The notes below the pieces were generated by a model that was given only the letters and a program-made list of their open reading frames with translations, searched no databases and was not told the DNA's origin. The translations under genes and the position numbers were made by a program. Below are positions 7,576 to 15,865 of a stretch of 20,015 bases of DNA, in pieces. The stretch lies in assembly GCA_945281075.1 (NCBI GenBank), contig CALYQE010000021.1, positions 1-20,015 on the forward strand. Direction: 5' to 3'. The first letter of the stretch is position 1. The number at the start of each line of letters is the position of its first letter. The stretch is from an uncultured Lactobacillus sp. GTDB taxonomy: Bacteria; Bacillota; Bacilli; Lactobacillales; Lactobacillaceae.

Positions 7576-7584
7576 ATTATACCA
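7576..7584 (-). promoter_or_regulatory. Extended -10 promoter before folT
   Basis: On the minus strand TGG-TATAAT (7584-7576): an exact -10 with the TG extension and no clear -35. It lies between the thioesterase stop and folT, giving a start near 7569. It would let folT–tsaB–rimI–tsaD be expressed apart from the genes upstream. The spacer of 38-56 bases is too short for a tetrahydrofolate riboswitch. Confidence 0.6.
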
Positions 7585-7597
7585 TTAGCAAATTATA

Positions 7598-8335
7598 TTA
7601 TATTTTGCGCCAAGATAGCTCGCAAAGGGCTTTATCCTTTTTATCTTCATCACCAATTGCGTGATAGGACTCGATTTGGTCCCCATCTTCTACGAGCTTA
7701 AGGCAAGAAAAAGGCGTTTCGCCATAGCGCACTTCTAAGTTGAACTTGATGTCAATTGAACTGACAACATGATTCTTTAAAAAATCGCGCTCAAGGGTAT
7801 CGAGCAACCAGTTAAAGTAATGGCCGTTGGTCATATGATGATTGGTGTCTAAATCATCATAGCGCACCCGATATTTCCTTTTAACCGGATAATCATCCTG
7901 TAGTCTTAAGCGTAGGAAGCGCGGGATTTTCTTTAGCAGCGGCACGCCCAGCTCTTCCATCATTTTCTTATCCGTTGACACCAGCTTGCGCTTTTTTAAA
8001 TCAAATAACACCCATTCGCTTTTAGCCGTGATCAAATTATTACCAGCTTGATCACTAATGGCAAAATCCCGGTACTCTAAAAAGCGATTATAACCCACCG
8101 GTTCAGTTGAAATAATAATATTTTCATTAGGCTGTGGCCACCGGGTAATTTCCACATGGTAGTGCGTTACTACCCAACCTAAGCCTTGCTCGTTGAGTGC
8201 CTCTGTGCTGCCGGGTCCCTCAGCCAATTGATGTTCCGAAGTGCTCATCATTAAGTTGATCATTGCCGGCAATTTAAGGTGCTGATTTTCATCACATTCA
8301 TAAAAATTTACTTGATGTTTCTCACTATACTTCAT
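7598..8335 (-). CDS. Acyl-ACP thioesterase (double hotdog)
   Basis: A 245-residue protein of the FatA/acyl-ACP thioesterase family, releasing fatty acids from acyl carrier protein. Two hotdog halves are visible: the first from the N-terminus (KHQVNFYECDENQHLKLPAMIN) to about residue 125, the second starting near VRYDDLDTNHHMTNGHYFNW, which holds the typical D-x-N-x-H-M-x-N pattern of the active-site half. The frame opens at GTG 8347, but GTAGGTG eight bases before the ATG at 8335 supports that start. It lies 12 bases after rsmI in the same direction and probably shares its transcript. Confidence 0.9.
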   Translation of the reverse strand: MKYSEKHQVNFYECDENQHLKLPAMINLMMSTSEHQLAEGPGSTEALNEQGLGWVVTHYHVEITRWPQPNENIIISTEPVGYNRFLEYRDFAISDQAGNNLITAKSEWVLFDLKKRKLVSTDKKMMEELGVPLLKKIPRFLRLRLQDDYPVKRKYRVRYDDLDTNHHMTNGHYFNWLLDTLERDFLKNHVVSSIDIKFNLEVRYGETPFSCLKLVEDGDQIESYHAIGDEDKKDKALCELSWRKI

Positions 8336-8347
8336 TATTTTAGTCAC

Positions 8348-9202
8348 CTACTGTTGATGATACCGATCATAAAGTTCATTTTTGGAAACTGCATTTGCTA
8401 CTGCAACTTCTTTAATGGCCGTTTTCTTGCTTTGCCCTTCAGCGACTTTCTGATCCACCTGGGCAATTATTTCCGGCCAGCTTAATTGCGCTTTTTCTGC
8501 TGTATTCGGTGAAACCAAAACAACAAATTCCCCTCTTGGAGCATTCTGGTCAAAATAAGCAGCTAGTTCAGTTACCGTTCCGCGCACAAACTCTTCATGA
8601 ATTTTAGTTAATTCCCTAGCTGCAACCACCTCACGGTCAGAAGCAAAAATCGTCGCCATTTGCTTTAAGGTTTTTGCCAGCCGGTGCGGCGCTTCATAAA
8701 AAATTGAAGTAGCCTTGGCTTGTTCCATCTGCTCAAAATAAGGTCTTTGTTCACTGCTTTTCCGTGGCAAAAAACCATAATAAGTAAAGGGTTGTGCATC
8801 AAAACCTGAGGCAATCAAAGCAGTTGTAAAGGCCGAGGCACCGGGCAGTGGAACTACCGGAATATCGTTTTTGATGCACTCTTGAACCAAAACATAGCCC
8901 GGATCAGAAATAACGGGCATCCCGGCATCGCTGATTTCCGCAATTACGGCCCCCTCCTGCATCATCTTAACTAATTCTGGGGCTCGCCGTTTGGAATTAT
9001 ACTTATGAAAAGAAAGCATGTGATTGTGTACCCCGATCTTTTCAAGCAAAATGCCACTTGTTCTGGTATCTTCCGCCGCAATGTAATTAGCTTTTTGCAA
9101 GATTTTCTTGGCCCGGATCGTTATATCTTCCAAGTTGCCTATTGGTGTCGGCACTAAATAAAGCTTTCCCTCATCATGGGCATAACTGCTTTGCCGCTGC
9201 AT
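8348..9202 (-). CDS. rsmI: 16S rRNA (cytidine1402-2'-O)-methyltransferase RsmI
   Basis: RsmI methylates the 2'-O of C1402 in the ribosomal P site, using S-adenosylmethionine, and belongs to the tetrapyrrole-methylase-like fold. Clear motifs: LYLVPTPIGNLED (14-26), AEDTR (43-47), SDAGMPVISDPG (91-102), PLPGASA (118-124) and YEAPHRL. Length 284 is normal. AAAGGA precedes the ATG by about ten bases and overlaps the end of yabA. The order yabA–rsmI is conserved in Firmicutes. Confidence 0.96.
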   Translation of the reverse strand: MQRQSSYAHDEGKLYLVPTPIGNLEDITIRAKKILQKANYIAAEDTRTSGILLEKIGVHNHMLSFHKYNSKRRAPELVKMMQEGAVIAEISDAGMPVISDPGYVLVQECIKNDIPVVPLPGASAFTTALIASGFDAQPFTYYGFLPRKSSEQRPYFEQMEQAKATSIFYEAPHRLAKTLKQMATIFASDREVVAARELTKIHEEFVRGTVTELAAYFDQNAPRGEFVVLVSPNTAEKAQLSWPEIIAQVDQKVAEGQSKKTAIKEVAVANAVSKNELYDRYHQQ

Positions 9203-9216
9203 ATTTTATCAGTCCT

Positions 9217-9555
9217 TTAACGCGTTTTCTTTTTTTCACCAAAATTATCAAGAATATCTAAGCAAAACATACAATCTGAGCTTGGATCACGGTGCGAACC
9301 ATAGTACATATTACAAATATGATAGCCAGTATTGTAGATTTTCCGTAAAGATTCTAAACCGCTTTGCGTTTTAACGGTACTTTGATGAGCATTACTCATT
9401 TTATCCATTTTTTCACGCAAGAGCTCATTTTCCATCTTTAGCTCAGTGTTTTCTTTGAGCGTTTCTAAAATACTATTTTCAAGGCTCTCGATTGTCTTAG
9501 TCATGTTGACCATTGAATCGTGAAGCTGCTGCAATTTTAAGTAAGAATCATCCAT
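9217..9555 (-). CDS. yabA: DNA replication initiation control protein YabA
   Basis: YabA binds DnaA and the DnaN clamp to restrain over-initiation of replication. The 112-residue protein has an N-terminal coiled coil (about 1-65, heptad-like LQQLHDSMVNMTKTIESLE), a basic linker, and a C-terminal zinc-binding domain with HICNMYYG and CMFCLD (H-x-C ... C-x-x-C). The frame is open to 9576, but GGTAGGTG just before the ATG at 9555 gives the family start MDDSYLKL. It lies eight bases after holB. Confidence 0.95.
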   Translation of the reverse strand: MDDSYLKLQQLHDSMVNMTKTIESLENSILETLKENTELKMENELLREKMDKMSNAHQSTVKTQSGLESLRKIYNTGYHICNMYYGSHRDPSSDCMFCLDILDNFGEKKKTR

Positions 9556-9563
9556 AAAAACAC

Positions 9564-10424
9564 CTACCGTTTCCACTGCAGAGCAAGGTAATCAAGTAAA
9601 TTACGAAAGCCGACATTGCTTAACCGCATCTTATCAACTTCAATCAGATACTTTAACATTCTTGCACCGAGCTGTTGCTTATCATTCTCTATTTCTTTTT
9701 GGGCCATCTGTTTGAGTAAGAGTAAAACATACTCCTGCTCTAGTTTTCCTTTCGCCAGCTCAACCAGCTGATGAGCACTGACAATTGCCAGTGAATTGCG
9801 TTCAAGCATTTCTTGATAAAAATACTTGCTGGCTTGATCTAACTTGCTTGTATCGCCTAATTCAGTGACATCTTCTAGGGTAAAACCATTTTCTAAAAGC
9901 AAAGCAGTTTTCCCATTAACTTGGCCATCAGCCGCAAAGTTAATGATCTGCGTGCGTGAACGAACCGTCGGCAATATTTGATCAGCATTGTTTGTGATCA
10001 AAACCGTCACCACCGGAGCAATTGGTTCTTCCAATAAATTAAGCAGAGCATTTGCTGCTGACAAGGTTAATTTTTGAGCCTGGTCAATAATAAAGAAGCG
10101 CATGCTGCTTTGCACGGGTCTCTTAGCAAGTTCTTCCTTTAAAACCCGCACCTGATCAATGCCCAAGCTTTGCTTACCTTCGGTGGTAACTAATAGTACA
10201 TCCGGATTGTTGCCAGAAATGATCTGCTGACAATTGCGGCAAGTGCCATCAGGCTTATTTGCACCAGTGCAGTTCAACAAACAGGCAAGCCAAAATGCAG
10301 TATCCAGTGCTTGCTTTTCATTTGCATCGACAAACAAATAACTATGCGCGAGGTGCTGCTGTTCAAATGAACGCTGCAACATGGCAGCTTGCTGGGCATC
10401 CTTTTTCGAAATTTCAATCGCCAT
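9564..10424 (-). CDS. holB: DNA polymerase III subunit delta'
   Basis: A clamp-loader subunit that with HolA and the DnaX subunits opens and loads the beta clamp. At 286 residues it carries AHSYLFVDANEK (the P-loop position, degenerate as expected for delta'), zinc cysteines in the C-T-G...C-R-N-C segment (about 52-66), FIIDQAQKLTLSAANALLNLLEEP and the sensor-like TVRSRTQ. The ATG overlaps the darA stop (TAATG), suggesting coupling. Gene order tmk–darA–holB–yabA–rsmI is the classical Firmicute arrangement. Confidence 0.95.
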   Translation of the reverse strand: MAIEISKKDAQQAAMLQRSFEQQHLAHSYLFVDANEKQALDTAFWLACLLNCTGANKPDGTCRNCQQIISGNNPDVLLVTTEGKQSLGIDQVRVLKEELAKRPVQSSMRFFIIDQAQKLTLSAANALLNLLEEPIAPVVTVLITNNADQILPTVRSRTQIINFAADGQVNGKTALLLENGFTLEDVTELGDTSKLDQASKYFYQEMLERNSLAIVSAHQLVELAKGKLEQEYVLLLLKQMAQKEIENDKQQLGARMLKYLIEVDKMRLSNVGFRNLLDYLALQWKR

Positions 10425-10747
10425 TAAAATTGCTTAAACTCTTCCACGGCTAAGACAAAGCAGGTTGCGCCACCAACTGTAACTTTTACTGGTTGGCTGC
10501 TAACATCAAAGCCAGTCATAGCCAAATTAGGATTCATGTATTCCTCACGGCCTTGGGATTCGCCTTGGATGACACGCATTACCTTTTTAACGTGCTTATC
10601 ATCAACCCCAATTAAAAAAGTGGTGTTTCCTTCACTTAAAAAGCCACCCGTTGTCGCCAACTTAGTTGCACGAATGTTTTCTTTGGCAAACACGTGCTGC
10701 AAGCGACTAGCATCTTCTCTTTGGACTATTGCAATTATTAACTTCAT
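10424..10747 (-). CDS. darA: Cyclic di-AMP receptor DarA (PstA/YaaQ)
   Basis: A PII-like trimeric protein of 107 residues that binds c-di-AMP. Typical segments: [13 protein letters not shown], the T-loop region [15 protein letters not shown], and [17 protein letters not shown] at the C-terminus. The start overlaps the tmk stop by four bases (ATGA) and the stop overlaps holB by one. The downstream target of DarA is not settled in most species. Confidence 0.94.
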   Translation of the reverse strand: MKLIIAIVQREDASRLQHVFAKENIRATKLATTGGFLSEGNTTFLIGVDDKHVKKVMRVIQGESQGREEYMNPNLAMTGFDVSSQPVKVTVGGATCFVLAVEEFKQF

Positions 10748-11400
10748 TCATCCCAGTCCTTTAACAATTCTTGCGGTAGATAAGTTTTTATTATTTTAAC
10801 ACAGTCACTGACCACTTCAGCAAGCGGTTTCTCTGCATCAATAACTTTTATCCGCGCTTTATTCTCTTGGTTGACTTCTTGATATCCGTGGTAGACTTTC
10901 TGATGAAAAGCTAGTTGTTCTTGTTCCAAGCGATCTTCTTGTCCGGCGCGCTCCTTAGCAATTCTTCTTAAGCCGACTTCAGGCTTGATATCCAAAAAAA
11001 TGGTCAAATCTGGAGCAATTCCGCTCGTGGCAAAATCATTTATTTGCTTAACTGCATGGATACCCAAATCTCTGCCAACTCCTTGGTACGCAAGCGAGCT
11101 GTCAACAAAGCGATCAGAAAAAATGACTTTGCCTTGCTTGATGGCTGGAATAATCGTTTCCGCCATGTGCTGACTGCGGGCAGCCGCATAAAGCAATGCT
11201 TCAGTCTTTGCACTCATCAAGTGATTAGCGGGATCTAAGATCATCTGTCTAATTTTTTCCGCAATTTCTGAACCGCCTGGTTCGCGTGTCACTAGATATT
11301 GTGTTTTTAGGTGGGGGCCGATTTGGGCAACCACTTGTTCTATAACGGTGCTTTTTCCGGACCCATCTGGTCCCTCAAAACTGATAAAATAACTTTTCAT
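10744..11400 (-). CDS. tmk: Thymidylate kinase
   Basis: Phosphorylates dTMP to dTDP for DNA synthesis. The 218-residue protein has the P-loop GPDGSGKST (10-18), TREPGG, the [15 protein letters not shown] nucleotide-binding region and a LID segment RAGQEDRLE with catalytic arginines. The frame begins at ATG 11412, but GGAG six bases before the ATG at 11400 gives the usual start [13 protein letters not shown]. It follows a terminator, so it probably heads its own transcript; a -10-like TAAAAT is seen near 11420 with only a weak -35. Confidence 0.96.
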   Translation of the reverse strand: MKSYFISFEGPDGSGKSTVIEQVVAQIGPHLKTQYLVTREPGGSEIAEKIRQMILDPANHLMSAKTEALLYAAARSQHMAETIIPAIKQGKVIFSDRFVDSSLAYQGVGRDLGIHAVKQINDFATSGIAPDLTIFLDIKPEVGLRRIAKERAGQEDRLEQEQLAFHQKVYHGYQEVNQENKARIKVIDAEKPLAEVVSDCVKIIKTYLPQELLKDWDE

Positions 11401-11470
11401 AAAACTCTCCATGTGTCTATTTTACAAGAGTTTGTTTTATATTAACACCCCAACGTACTTTTAATTTTGT

Positions 11471-11504
11471 TAAAAAGAAAAAAGCCCTTGCAAAAAGGCT
11501 TTTT
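11471..11504 (-). terminator. Terminator after the DUF2508 gene
   Basis: Read on the minus strand: AAAAAGCC (11504-11497), a ten-base loop, GGCTTTTT (11486-11479), then TCTTTTT. The stem begins at the stop codon of the DUF2508 gene and separates the dnaX–recR group from tmk. Confidence 0.82.
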
Positions 11505-11733
11505 ATTCTGAAATTGCATTGGTAAAACCACTAAATCTTGTATGTCGATGCCGCGCTTCCTGATATAAAAAAGCGTACTTTGCCAGCAAAATTTTATTAG
11601 CAATAATATTATCTTCCGACATATCCAAAGTTGTTGCGCTGAGACTTTTTTCAACGGCAATTTCCTCTTGCAGCTTTTCAATCGTCGCGCTTAGGCGTTC
11701 ATCACCCAATTTTTTAATTTTATCACGTGCCAT
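11503..11733 (-). CDS. DUF2508 family protein (YaaL-like)
   Basis: A 76-residue, mostly helical, charged protein. Position right after dnaX–ebfC–recR and size match YaaL (DUF2508) of Bacillus, whose function is unknown. Its ATG overlaps the recR stop (TAATG), with GGGAG about 13 bases upstream. No membrane segment or catalytic motif is seen. A longer ORF in another frame over the same bases (to 11442) is a shadow. Confidence 0.85.
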   Translation of the reverse strand: MARDKIKKLGDERLSATIEKLQEEIAVEKSLSATTLDMSEDNIIANKILLAKYAFLYQEARHRHTRFSGFTNAISE

Positions 11734-12332
11734 TAGATTGAAGTTCTCCCTTGAACTGCTCTTTTTAAAGTAATCGAATTTGCGTATTCAATGTCGCTAC
11801 CAACAGCAAGTCCTGCAGCTAACCGGGTTACTTTGATCCCAGCTGGCTTGATCAATTTGCTAATATACATCGCTGTCGATTCTCCCTCTGGAGTAGAGTT
11901 TAACGCTAAAATTACTTCTTTTACATTATCCTGCTTTTGCAAACGAACAATTAAAGATTTGATGTTGATTTCTTCAGGTCCCAGACCATCCATTGGCGAC
12001 AAGACACCGTGCAGAACATGGTACAAACCATTATATTCGCCCATTTCTTCAAATGCCATCACATCTTTTGGCTGCTCAACCACCATAATCGTTGACTTTT
12101 CTCTCGTCGGATCACTGCAAATTGAGCAAGGGTCTTGCTCGGTAACGTTGCCACAGATTGTGCAGCGATGAAGTTTTTGCTTTACTTCAGTCAAGGCTGT
12201 GCTAAAGTCATGCACATCCATATCTGGCATGTCCAACGTGTAAAATGCCAGTCTGGTAGCTGTTTTTTCGCCGATTCCAGGCAACTTCATATAAGAATCA
12301 ATTAAATGAGCAATTGGTGCTGGATATTGCAA
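11733..12332 (-). CDS. recR: Recombination mediator protein RecR
   Basis: RecR works with RecO (and RecF) to load RecA on gapped DNA. The 199 residues show the N-terminal helix-hairpin-helix ([16 protein letters not shown]), a C4 zinc finger (CTICGN...PCSIC), a Toprim domain starting [15 protein letters not shown], and the C-terminal Walker-B-like end. The start is TTG at 12332, directly after the ebfC stop (TAATTG), which fits translational coupling; AAGGG lies about 11 bases upstream. Confidence 0.96.
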   Translation of the reverse strand: MQYPAPIAHLIDSYMKLPGIGEKTATRLAFYTLDMPDMDVHDFSTALTEVKQKLHRCTICGNVTEQDPCSICSDPTREKSTIMVVEQPKDVMAFEEMGEYNGLYHVLHGVLSPMDGLGPEEINIKSLIVRLQKQDNVKEVILALNSTPEGESTAMYISKLIKPAGIKVTRLAAGLAVGSDIEYANSITLKRAVQGRTSI

Positions 12333-12662
12333 TTAGATCATACCCTTCGTATATTTGCCTAAACTTGCTTGTGTTGCTTCGTCAATCGCTGATAGGCCCT
12401 TGTTGATTGCATCGATAATTAAATCCTGCAACATGTCCGGGTCATCGGGATCAATTGCTTCCTTGTTAATGTTGAGCTCCTTTAATTTACGATCACCGGC
12501 AAAAGTAGCTACTACTAAATCATCAGCCGATTTGCCAACAAACTCTTGCGCGGCAATTGTTTCTTGCTCTTGTGCCATTTGCTCTTGCAGCTTTTTGGCC
12601 TGCTTCATCATCTGTTGCATGTTCATGCCGCCCATGCCATTAAAATTAGGTCTTTTACTCAT
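12333..12662 (-). CDS. ebfC: YbaB/EbfC nucleoid-associated protein
   Basis: Small DNA-binding dimer, 109 residues, coded between dnaX and recR as in most bacteria. The start is Met/Gly-rich (NFNGMGGMNMQQMMKQAKKL), then a helix and the conserved core with a D-P-D-D-P-D-M-L-Q-D-L-I pattern. AAGGAG seven bases before the ATG. Its exact role in chromosome organisation or repair is not settled. Confidence 0.95.
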   Translation of the reverse strand: MSKRPNFNGMGGMNMQQMMKQAKKLQEQMAQEQETIAAQEFVGKSADDLVVATFAGDRKLKELNINKEAIDPDDPDMLQDLIIDAINKGLSAIDEATQASLGKYTKGMI

Positions 12663-12680
12663 TTTAATTCTCCTTATTGT

Positions 12681-14507
12681 TTAATCTTTAATGTTAACCG
12701 CATCGCCAAATAGGTCTTGCGCCTTTTTAATTACTTCCTGATTTTGATCAGCTGTTGAATTTTCAAGTTCTTCATCGGACTTAACTTCTTTTTGCCGTTT
12801 CAGCACTTCGTCCCGATGTGATTGCAGGAATTCTTTTCTGACCGTTAACCAATCACTATCTGGAACAAGCACGATTTCATAATCGTGCTGGGTAAACTTA
12901 GCAATTTGGTCGGTTAAGATTCCTAGCAGGTCATCATCAGAACTGGCTTTTTCAAACCAGAGCGTATACTTGCATTTCATCACAACTTGATCCTGACTAG
13001 CCGCAACTGGTTCAAGAACATCCAGTAATGCTCTTTGCGAAACGCCAAGAACTGACTGTAAATCAGGCCAAACATCTTTAATTGCTTGTAGATCCTGCTT
13101 GGTGGCATTTTCCAAAACATGATAAACCTGTTTACGATTTTGCTTGCCAGCCTGATCATTTTTGACTTTTTTGCGCCGTTTCTTTGTTTGAGTAGCTTCT
13201 GCGGTCTTCTTAGCAGTGGTTGTTGTGGCAGCCACCTCATTATCGAGATGAAAAATCTGGTCACTGTTTGTCAGTTGCCTTTTCTTCAGCTGCGCAACTT
13301 GCTCAGTCAGCTCGACCACCTGCTTTTTTAGGGCCGTGACTTCTGTCTTTAAATCATCGGGCCTTTTGACCGGGTCAGCGACATTTTCACTTACTGTTGC
13401 ACTAGCCGCTGGCGCCGTAGTTTCCGCTGCCTGGTCCTCATTGGTCGTTTCAATTAAAAAAACTTCCAACGGGATTTGCTGCTGGTTGGTAAAGCGTAAA
13501 TCATTCAGAGCCGTATTAGCCGCAGTGATCACCTTAAAATAGCGCTCGAGCGGCACATTTTCAATTTGCTTGACAAAGTCTGCTGATAAAAAGTTATGTT
13601 CACTTTGCCCGTCTGCTTTAATCGTAATCAAAGCATTAGTCGCCAAATCAATTAGCTCATCTAAAATATTTTTTGAACTAGCGCCGTTTTTCAGCTCGGC
13701 CTTGGTCAGGCTCAATGCCGCAGCAGCGTCTTTCTGCAAAATTGCCAAGAGAATCTGCTCGACTTTTTCTTTCGCAGCAAAACCGGTTATTTCAAGCGCA
13801 GCATCATATTCGATTGAATCTTTTTCATAACTTAAAAGCTGGTCCAGAATACTCAGTGCATCACGCATTCCGCCATCAGCGACCTGCGCAATGACGGCGA
13901 TTGCTTTATCTTGATACTTGATTTTTTCCTGATCCAAGATGTATTTCATCCGCTGTTCTAAAGCAGTCTGTGAAATACGCTTAAAATTATAGCGCTGCGT
14001 CCGCGAAATTATTGTCGCTGGCACTTTTTGCAATTCGGTCGTTGCTAAAATAAACACCACATGCTCAGGTGGCTCTTCCAATGTTTTTAATAAGGCATTA
14101 AAGGCGCCCATCGAGAGCATATGAACTTCGTCGATAATATAAACTTTGTATTTGCCCTGAGTAGGAGCGTATTTAACCTTGTCCCGAATCTCTCGGATTT
14201 CATCGACACCATTATTTGAAGCGGCATCAATTTCCATGGTGTCAGCCATCGCGCCTTCGTCGGCGGCAAGGCAATTAGAACATTGATTACATGGCTCACC
14301 ATCCTGCAGGTTTGTACAATTTAGGGCTTTCGCAAAAATTTTGGCGCACGATGTTTTACCTGTTCCGCGGGGACCAGCAAATAAGAATGCGTGCGAAACC
14401 GTGCCGCGCTTAATCGCATTTTTCAACGTATTCGTAATGTCTTCTTGACCCACGACACTGTCAAAAGTGCGCGGTCGCCACTTGCGGTATAACGCTTGAT
14501 AAGCCAT
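12681..14507 (-). CDS. dnaX: DNA polymerase III subunits gamma/tau
   Basis: The ATPase of the clamp loader; tau also binds the polymerase and DnaB helicase. Over 608 residues: Walker A GPRGTGKT (45-52), zinc cysteines C64, C73, C76, C79, Walker B IIDEVH (124-129), sensor 1 LATTE, the arginine finger SRTQR (169-173), domain III to about 360, then an Ala/Thr-rich linker, a coiled stretch (383-411) and a lysine/arginine-rich stretch (442-450) before the tau C-terminal domain. An A6 run at codons 446-447 could permit a -1 shift to a stop three codons on, giving a 450-residue gamma form (see findings). AGGAAAG precedes the ATG. A terminator lies just upstream and no clear promoter is seen, so expression may rely on readthrough from the tadA/SRP RNA unit. 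Confidence 0.96.
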   Translation of the reverse strand: MAYQALYRKWRPRTFDSVVGQEDITNTLKNAIKRGTVSHAFLFAGPRGTGKTSCAKIFAKALNCTNLQDGEPCNQCSNCLAADEGAMADTMEIDAASNNGVDEIREIRDKVKYAPTQGKYKVYIIDEVHMLSMGAFNALLKTLEEPPEHVVFILATTELQKVPATIISRTQRYNFKRISQTALEQRMKYILDQEKIKYQDKAIAVIAQVADGGMRDALSILDQLLSYEKDSIEYDAALEITGFAAKEKVEQILLAILQKDAAAALSLTKAELKNGASSKNILDELIDLATNALITIKADGQSEHNFLSADFVKQIENVPLERYFKVITAANTALNDLRFTNQQQIPLEVFLIETTNEDQAAETTAPAASATVSENVADPVKRPDDLKTEVTALKKQVVELTEQVAQLKKRQLTNSDQIFHLDNEVAATTTTAKKTAEATQTKKRRKKVKNDQAGKQNRKQVYHVLENATKQDLQAIKDVWPDLQSVLGVSQRALLDVLEPVAASQDQVVMKCKYTLWFEKASSDDDLLGILTDQIAKFTQHDYEIVLVPDSDWLTVRKEFLQSHRDEVLKRQKEVKSDEELENSTADQNQEVIKKAQDLFGDAVNIKD

Positions 14508-14524
14508 TTTTACATCTTTCCTAG

Positions 14525-14562
14525 TAAAAAACTCTTAGCTCTTCGAAAGAGTTAAGAGTTTG
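14525..14562 (-). terminator. Terminator between SRP RNA and dnaX
   Basis: Read on the minus strand: AACTCTTA with inner CTC (14560 downward) pairs with GAG and TAAGAGTT, loop TTTCGAA, followed by a TTTTTT tract ending at about 14525. It can end the SRP RNA transcript or limit readthrough into dnaX. Confidence 0.75.
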
Positions 14563-14574
14563 TAATTGTCTAAT

Positions 14575-14649
14575 AAAAGGCACATGCCCGAACAACCTTA
14601 GTGCTGCTACCTTCCGGTCCTGACACGCTTCAGAAGCCAAACATTGCCC
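14575..14649 (-). ncRNA. ffs: Small (4.5S-type) signal recognition particle RNA
   Basis: Read on the minus strand, 14626-14600 carries the conserved SRP domain IV: GTCAGGACC, the GGAA tetraloop (14615-14612), GGTAGCAGCA. The flanks close the helix: GGGCA (14649-14645 region) pairs with TGCCT near 14579, followed by TTTT. A -10-like TATAGT lies at 14659-14654, putting the start near 14648; no good -35 was found. This is the short, Alu-less form, unlike the long Bacillus scRNA. It lies between tadA and dnaX. The RNA binds Ffh and guides membrane and secreted proteins to FtsY. Ends are approximate. Confidence 0.9.
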
Positions 14650-14685
14650 AACAACTATACTAACGTATTTTACAGAAATTTTCCA

Positions 14686-15216
14686 CTAATTTTCCGAATT
14701 TTTCCCGATTTCAGCAGCAGAAAATGCTGCTTGTTTATCCAGTTTTTGCTTTTGCCTAATTTCTTTAAAAAAGTTTTTGAGCATTTGACTAGCTTCTTGG
14801 CGGTAAAGTCCCCGAACGACATGGGGATGATGGTTAAATTTAGTTACAGCAAATAAATCGACTACGCTGCCGGCGGCGCCAGCTTTGGGATCAAGCGCAG
14901 CAAAATAAACATTTTTAATGCGCGAATTGATAATTGCGCCCGCACACATTGGACACGGTTCTAGTGTGATAAACAAGCTGCAATCAATTAATCGCCAAGT
15001 ATTTAGCTTAGTGCAGCCCTGCCTGATCGCCATCATTTCGGCATGTTGCGTCGCATCCTGATCGAGTTCGCGCCGATTATAGCCTTCACCAATGACCTGA
15101 CCAGCAGGGTCGACTAAAACCGCGCCAATCGGCACCTCACCCTTAGCTTGGGCTTTTTTAGCCTGCTCAAAGGCGAGCTGCATGTACTTTTTCTTTTCTT
15201 CACTTGAAAAAGGCAT
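14686..15216 (-). CDS. tadA: tRNA-specific adenosine deaminase TadA
   Basis: Deaminates A34 to inosine in the tRNA-Arg(ACG) anticodon. The 176 residues contain the cytidine-deaminase-type zinc site: HAE (H58-E60 region) with the proton-shuttling glutamate and PCPMCAGA with two zinc cysteines, plus GAVLVD and GYNRRE for substrate binding. Its ATG overlaps the stop of the methyltransferase gene (TAATG), with GGCGGTGA upstream. The C-terminal tail after KLDKQ is unconserved. Confidence 0.95.
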   Translation of the reverse strand: MPFSSEEKKKYMQLAFEQAKKAQAKGEVPIGAVLVDPAGQVIGEGYNRRELDQDATQHAEMMAIRQGCTKLNTWRLIDCSLFITLEPCPMCAGAIINSRIKNVYFAALDPKAGAAGSVVDLFAVTKFNHHPHVVRGLYRQEASQMLKNFFKEIRQKQKLDKQAAFSAAEIGKNSEN

Positions 15217-15836
15217 TAATTATTCACCGCCTGCAGAATGTAGTAGCCTTTGTCTCGGTCTAAAATGGTACAGTTGCCAAAAGTAGCTTTTAAAAGCTTG
15301 CGTGCGCTCGGTTCACCCTGCTTTTTCTGGATAACAAGCAGCAATTTACCGTTATCAATCAAATGATCCTTTGCCCCTGTTAAGATACTTGAAACAACAT
15401 TTTTACCCGCTCTGATCGGCGGATTAGTCACAATTAATCCATATTTCTTGGCAGTTGGAATGCCATGATAAACATCAGATTGATAGATTGTTACATTATC
15501 TATTTGGTTAATCGTCGCATTGCGCGCGGCTAATGCTAGCCCTCGCTCATTAACATCGACCATGTCGACGGTTTGCTCGGGCCAAAATTTGGCAGCAAAC
15601 AAGCCCAAGGGGCCATATCCCGTTCCAACATCTAAAACACCTTGAGCTGGAAATGAAACTTGCGCCATCTGTTTAATTAAAACACCTGACCCATAATCGA
15701 CGCGCATTTTTGAAAAAACACCTGCATCAGTAGTGAATTTTAAGTCTATTCCGGCAACATGATAATCAACCACGTGTTCATCATGTTCTGTAGTCGGATT
15801 AGTCGCATAATACATTTGATTTTCTTGCTCAGTCAT
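15216..15836 (-). CDS. RsmC-like class I SAM-dependent methyltransferase
   Basis: A 206-residue protein with the fold of the small-subunit rRNA guanine methyltransferase RsmC/RsmD group (YbxB-like): VLDVGTGYGPLGL (motif I, about 68-80), the acidic VDVNERG of motif II, and the catalytic N-P-P motif in IVTNPPIRAGK, which is typical of N2-guanine methyltransferases. Single-domain length, like YbxB of Firmicutes rather than the two-domain RsmC. The target (probably rRNA) is inferred. It appears to be first in the minus-strand transcript that continues with tadA and SRP RNA. Confidence 0.88.
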   Translation of the reverse strand: MTEQENQMYYATNPTTEHDEHVVDYHVAGIDLKFTTDAGVFSKMRVDYGSGVLIKQMAQVSFPAQGVLDVGTGYGPLGLFAAKFWPEQTVDMVDVNERGLALAARNATINQIDNVTIYQSDVYHGIPTAKKYGLIVTNPPIRAGKNVVSSILTGAKDHLIDNGKLLLVIQKKQGEPSARKLLKATFGNCTILDRDKGYYILQAVNN

Positions 15837-15865
15837 AATTTTCTCGTTTCCTAAAACAATCTGTC

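Noticed and set aside
7542..7597. Tetrahydrofolate riboswitch before folT
   Set aside because: The gap from the thioesterase stop to the gene is far too short for the aptamer and shows no such structure.
11442..11681. 79-aa minus-strand ORF overlapping DUF2508
   Set aside because: It is the shifted frame of DUF2508, starts inside it, and its end runs through the terminator.
12355..12684. 109-aa plus-strand ORF opposite ebfC
   Set aside because: Antisense shadow of ebfC in a Cys/Ser-rich frame with no ribosome site.
12980..13264. 94-aa ORF in an alternate frame of dnaX, same strand
   Set aside because: It is the +1 frame across the A6 run; its product has no recognisable features, and the -1 frame is the one with a prompt stop like gamma.
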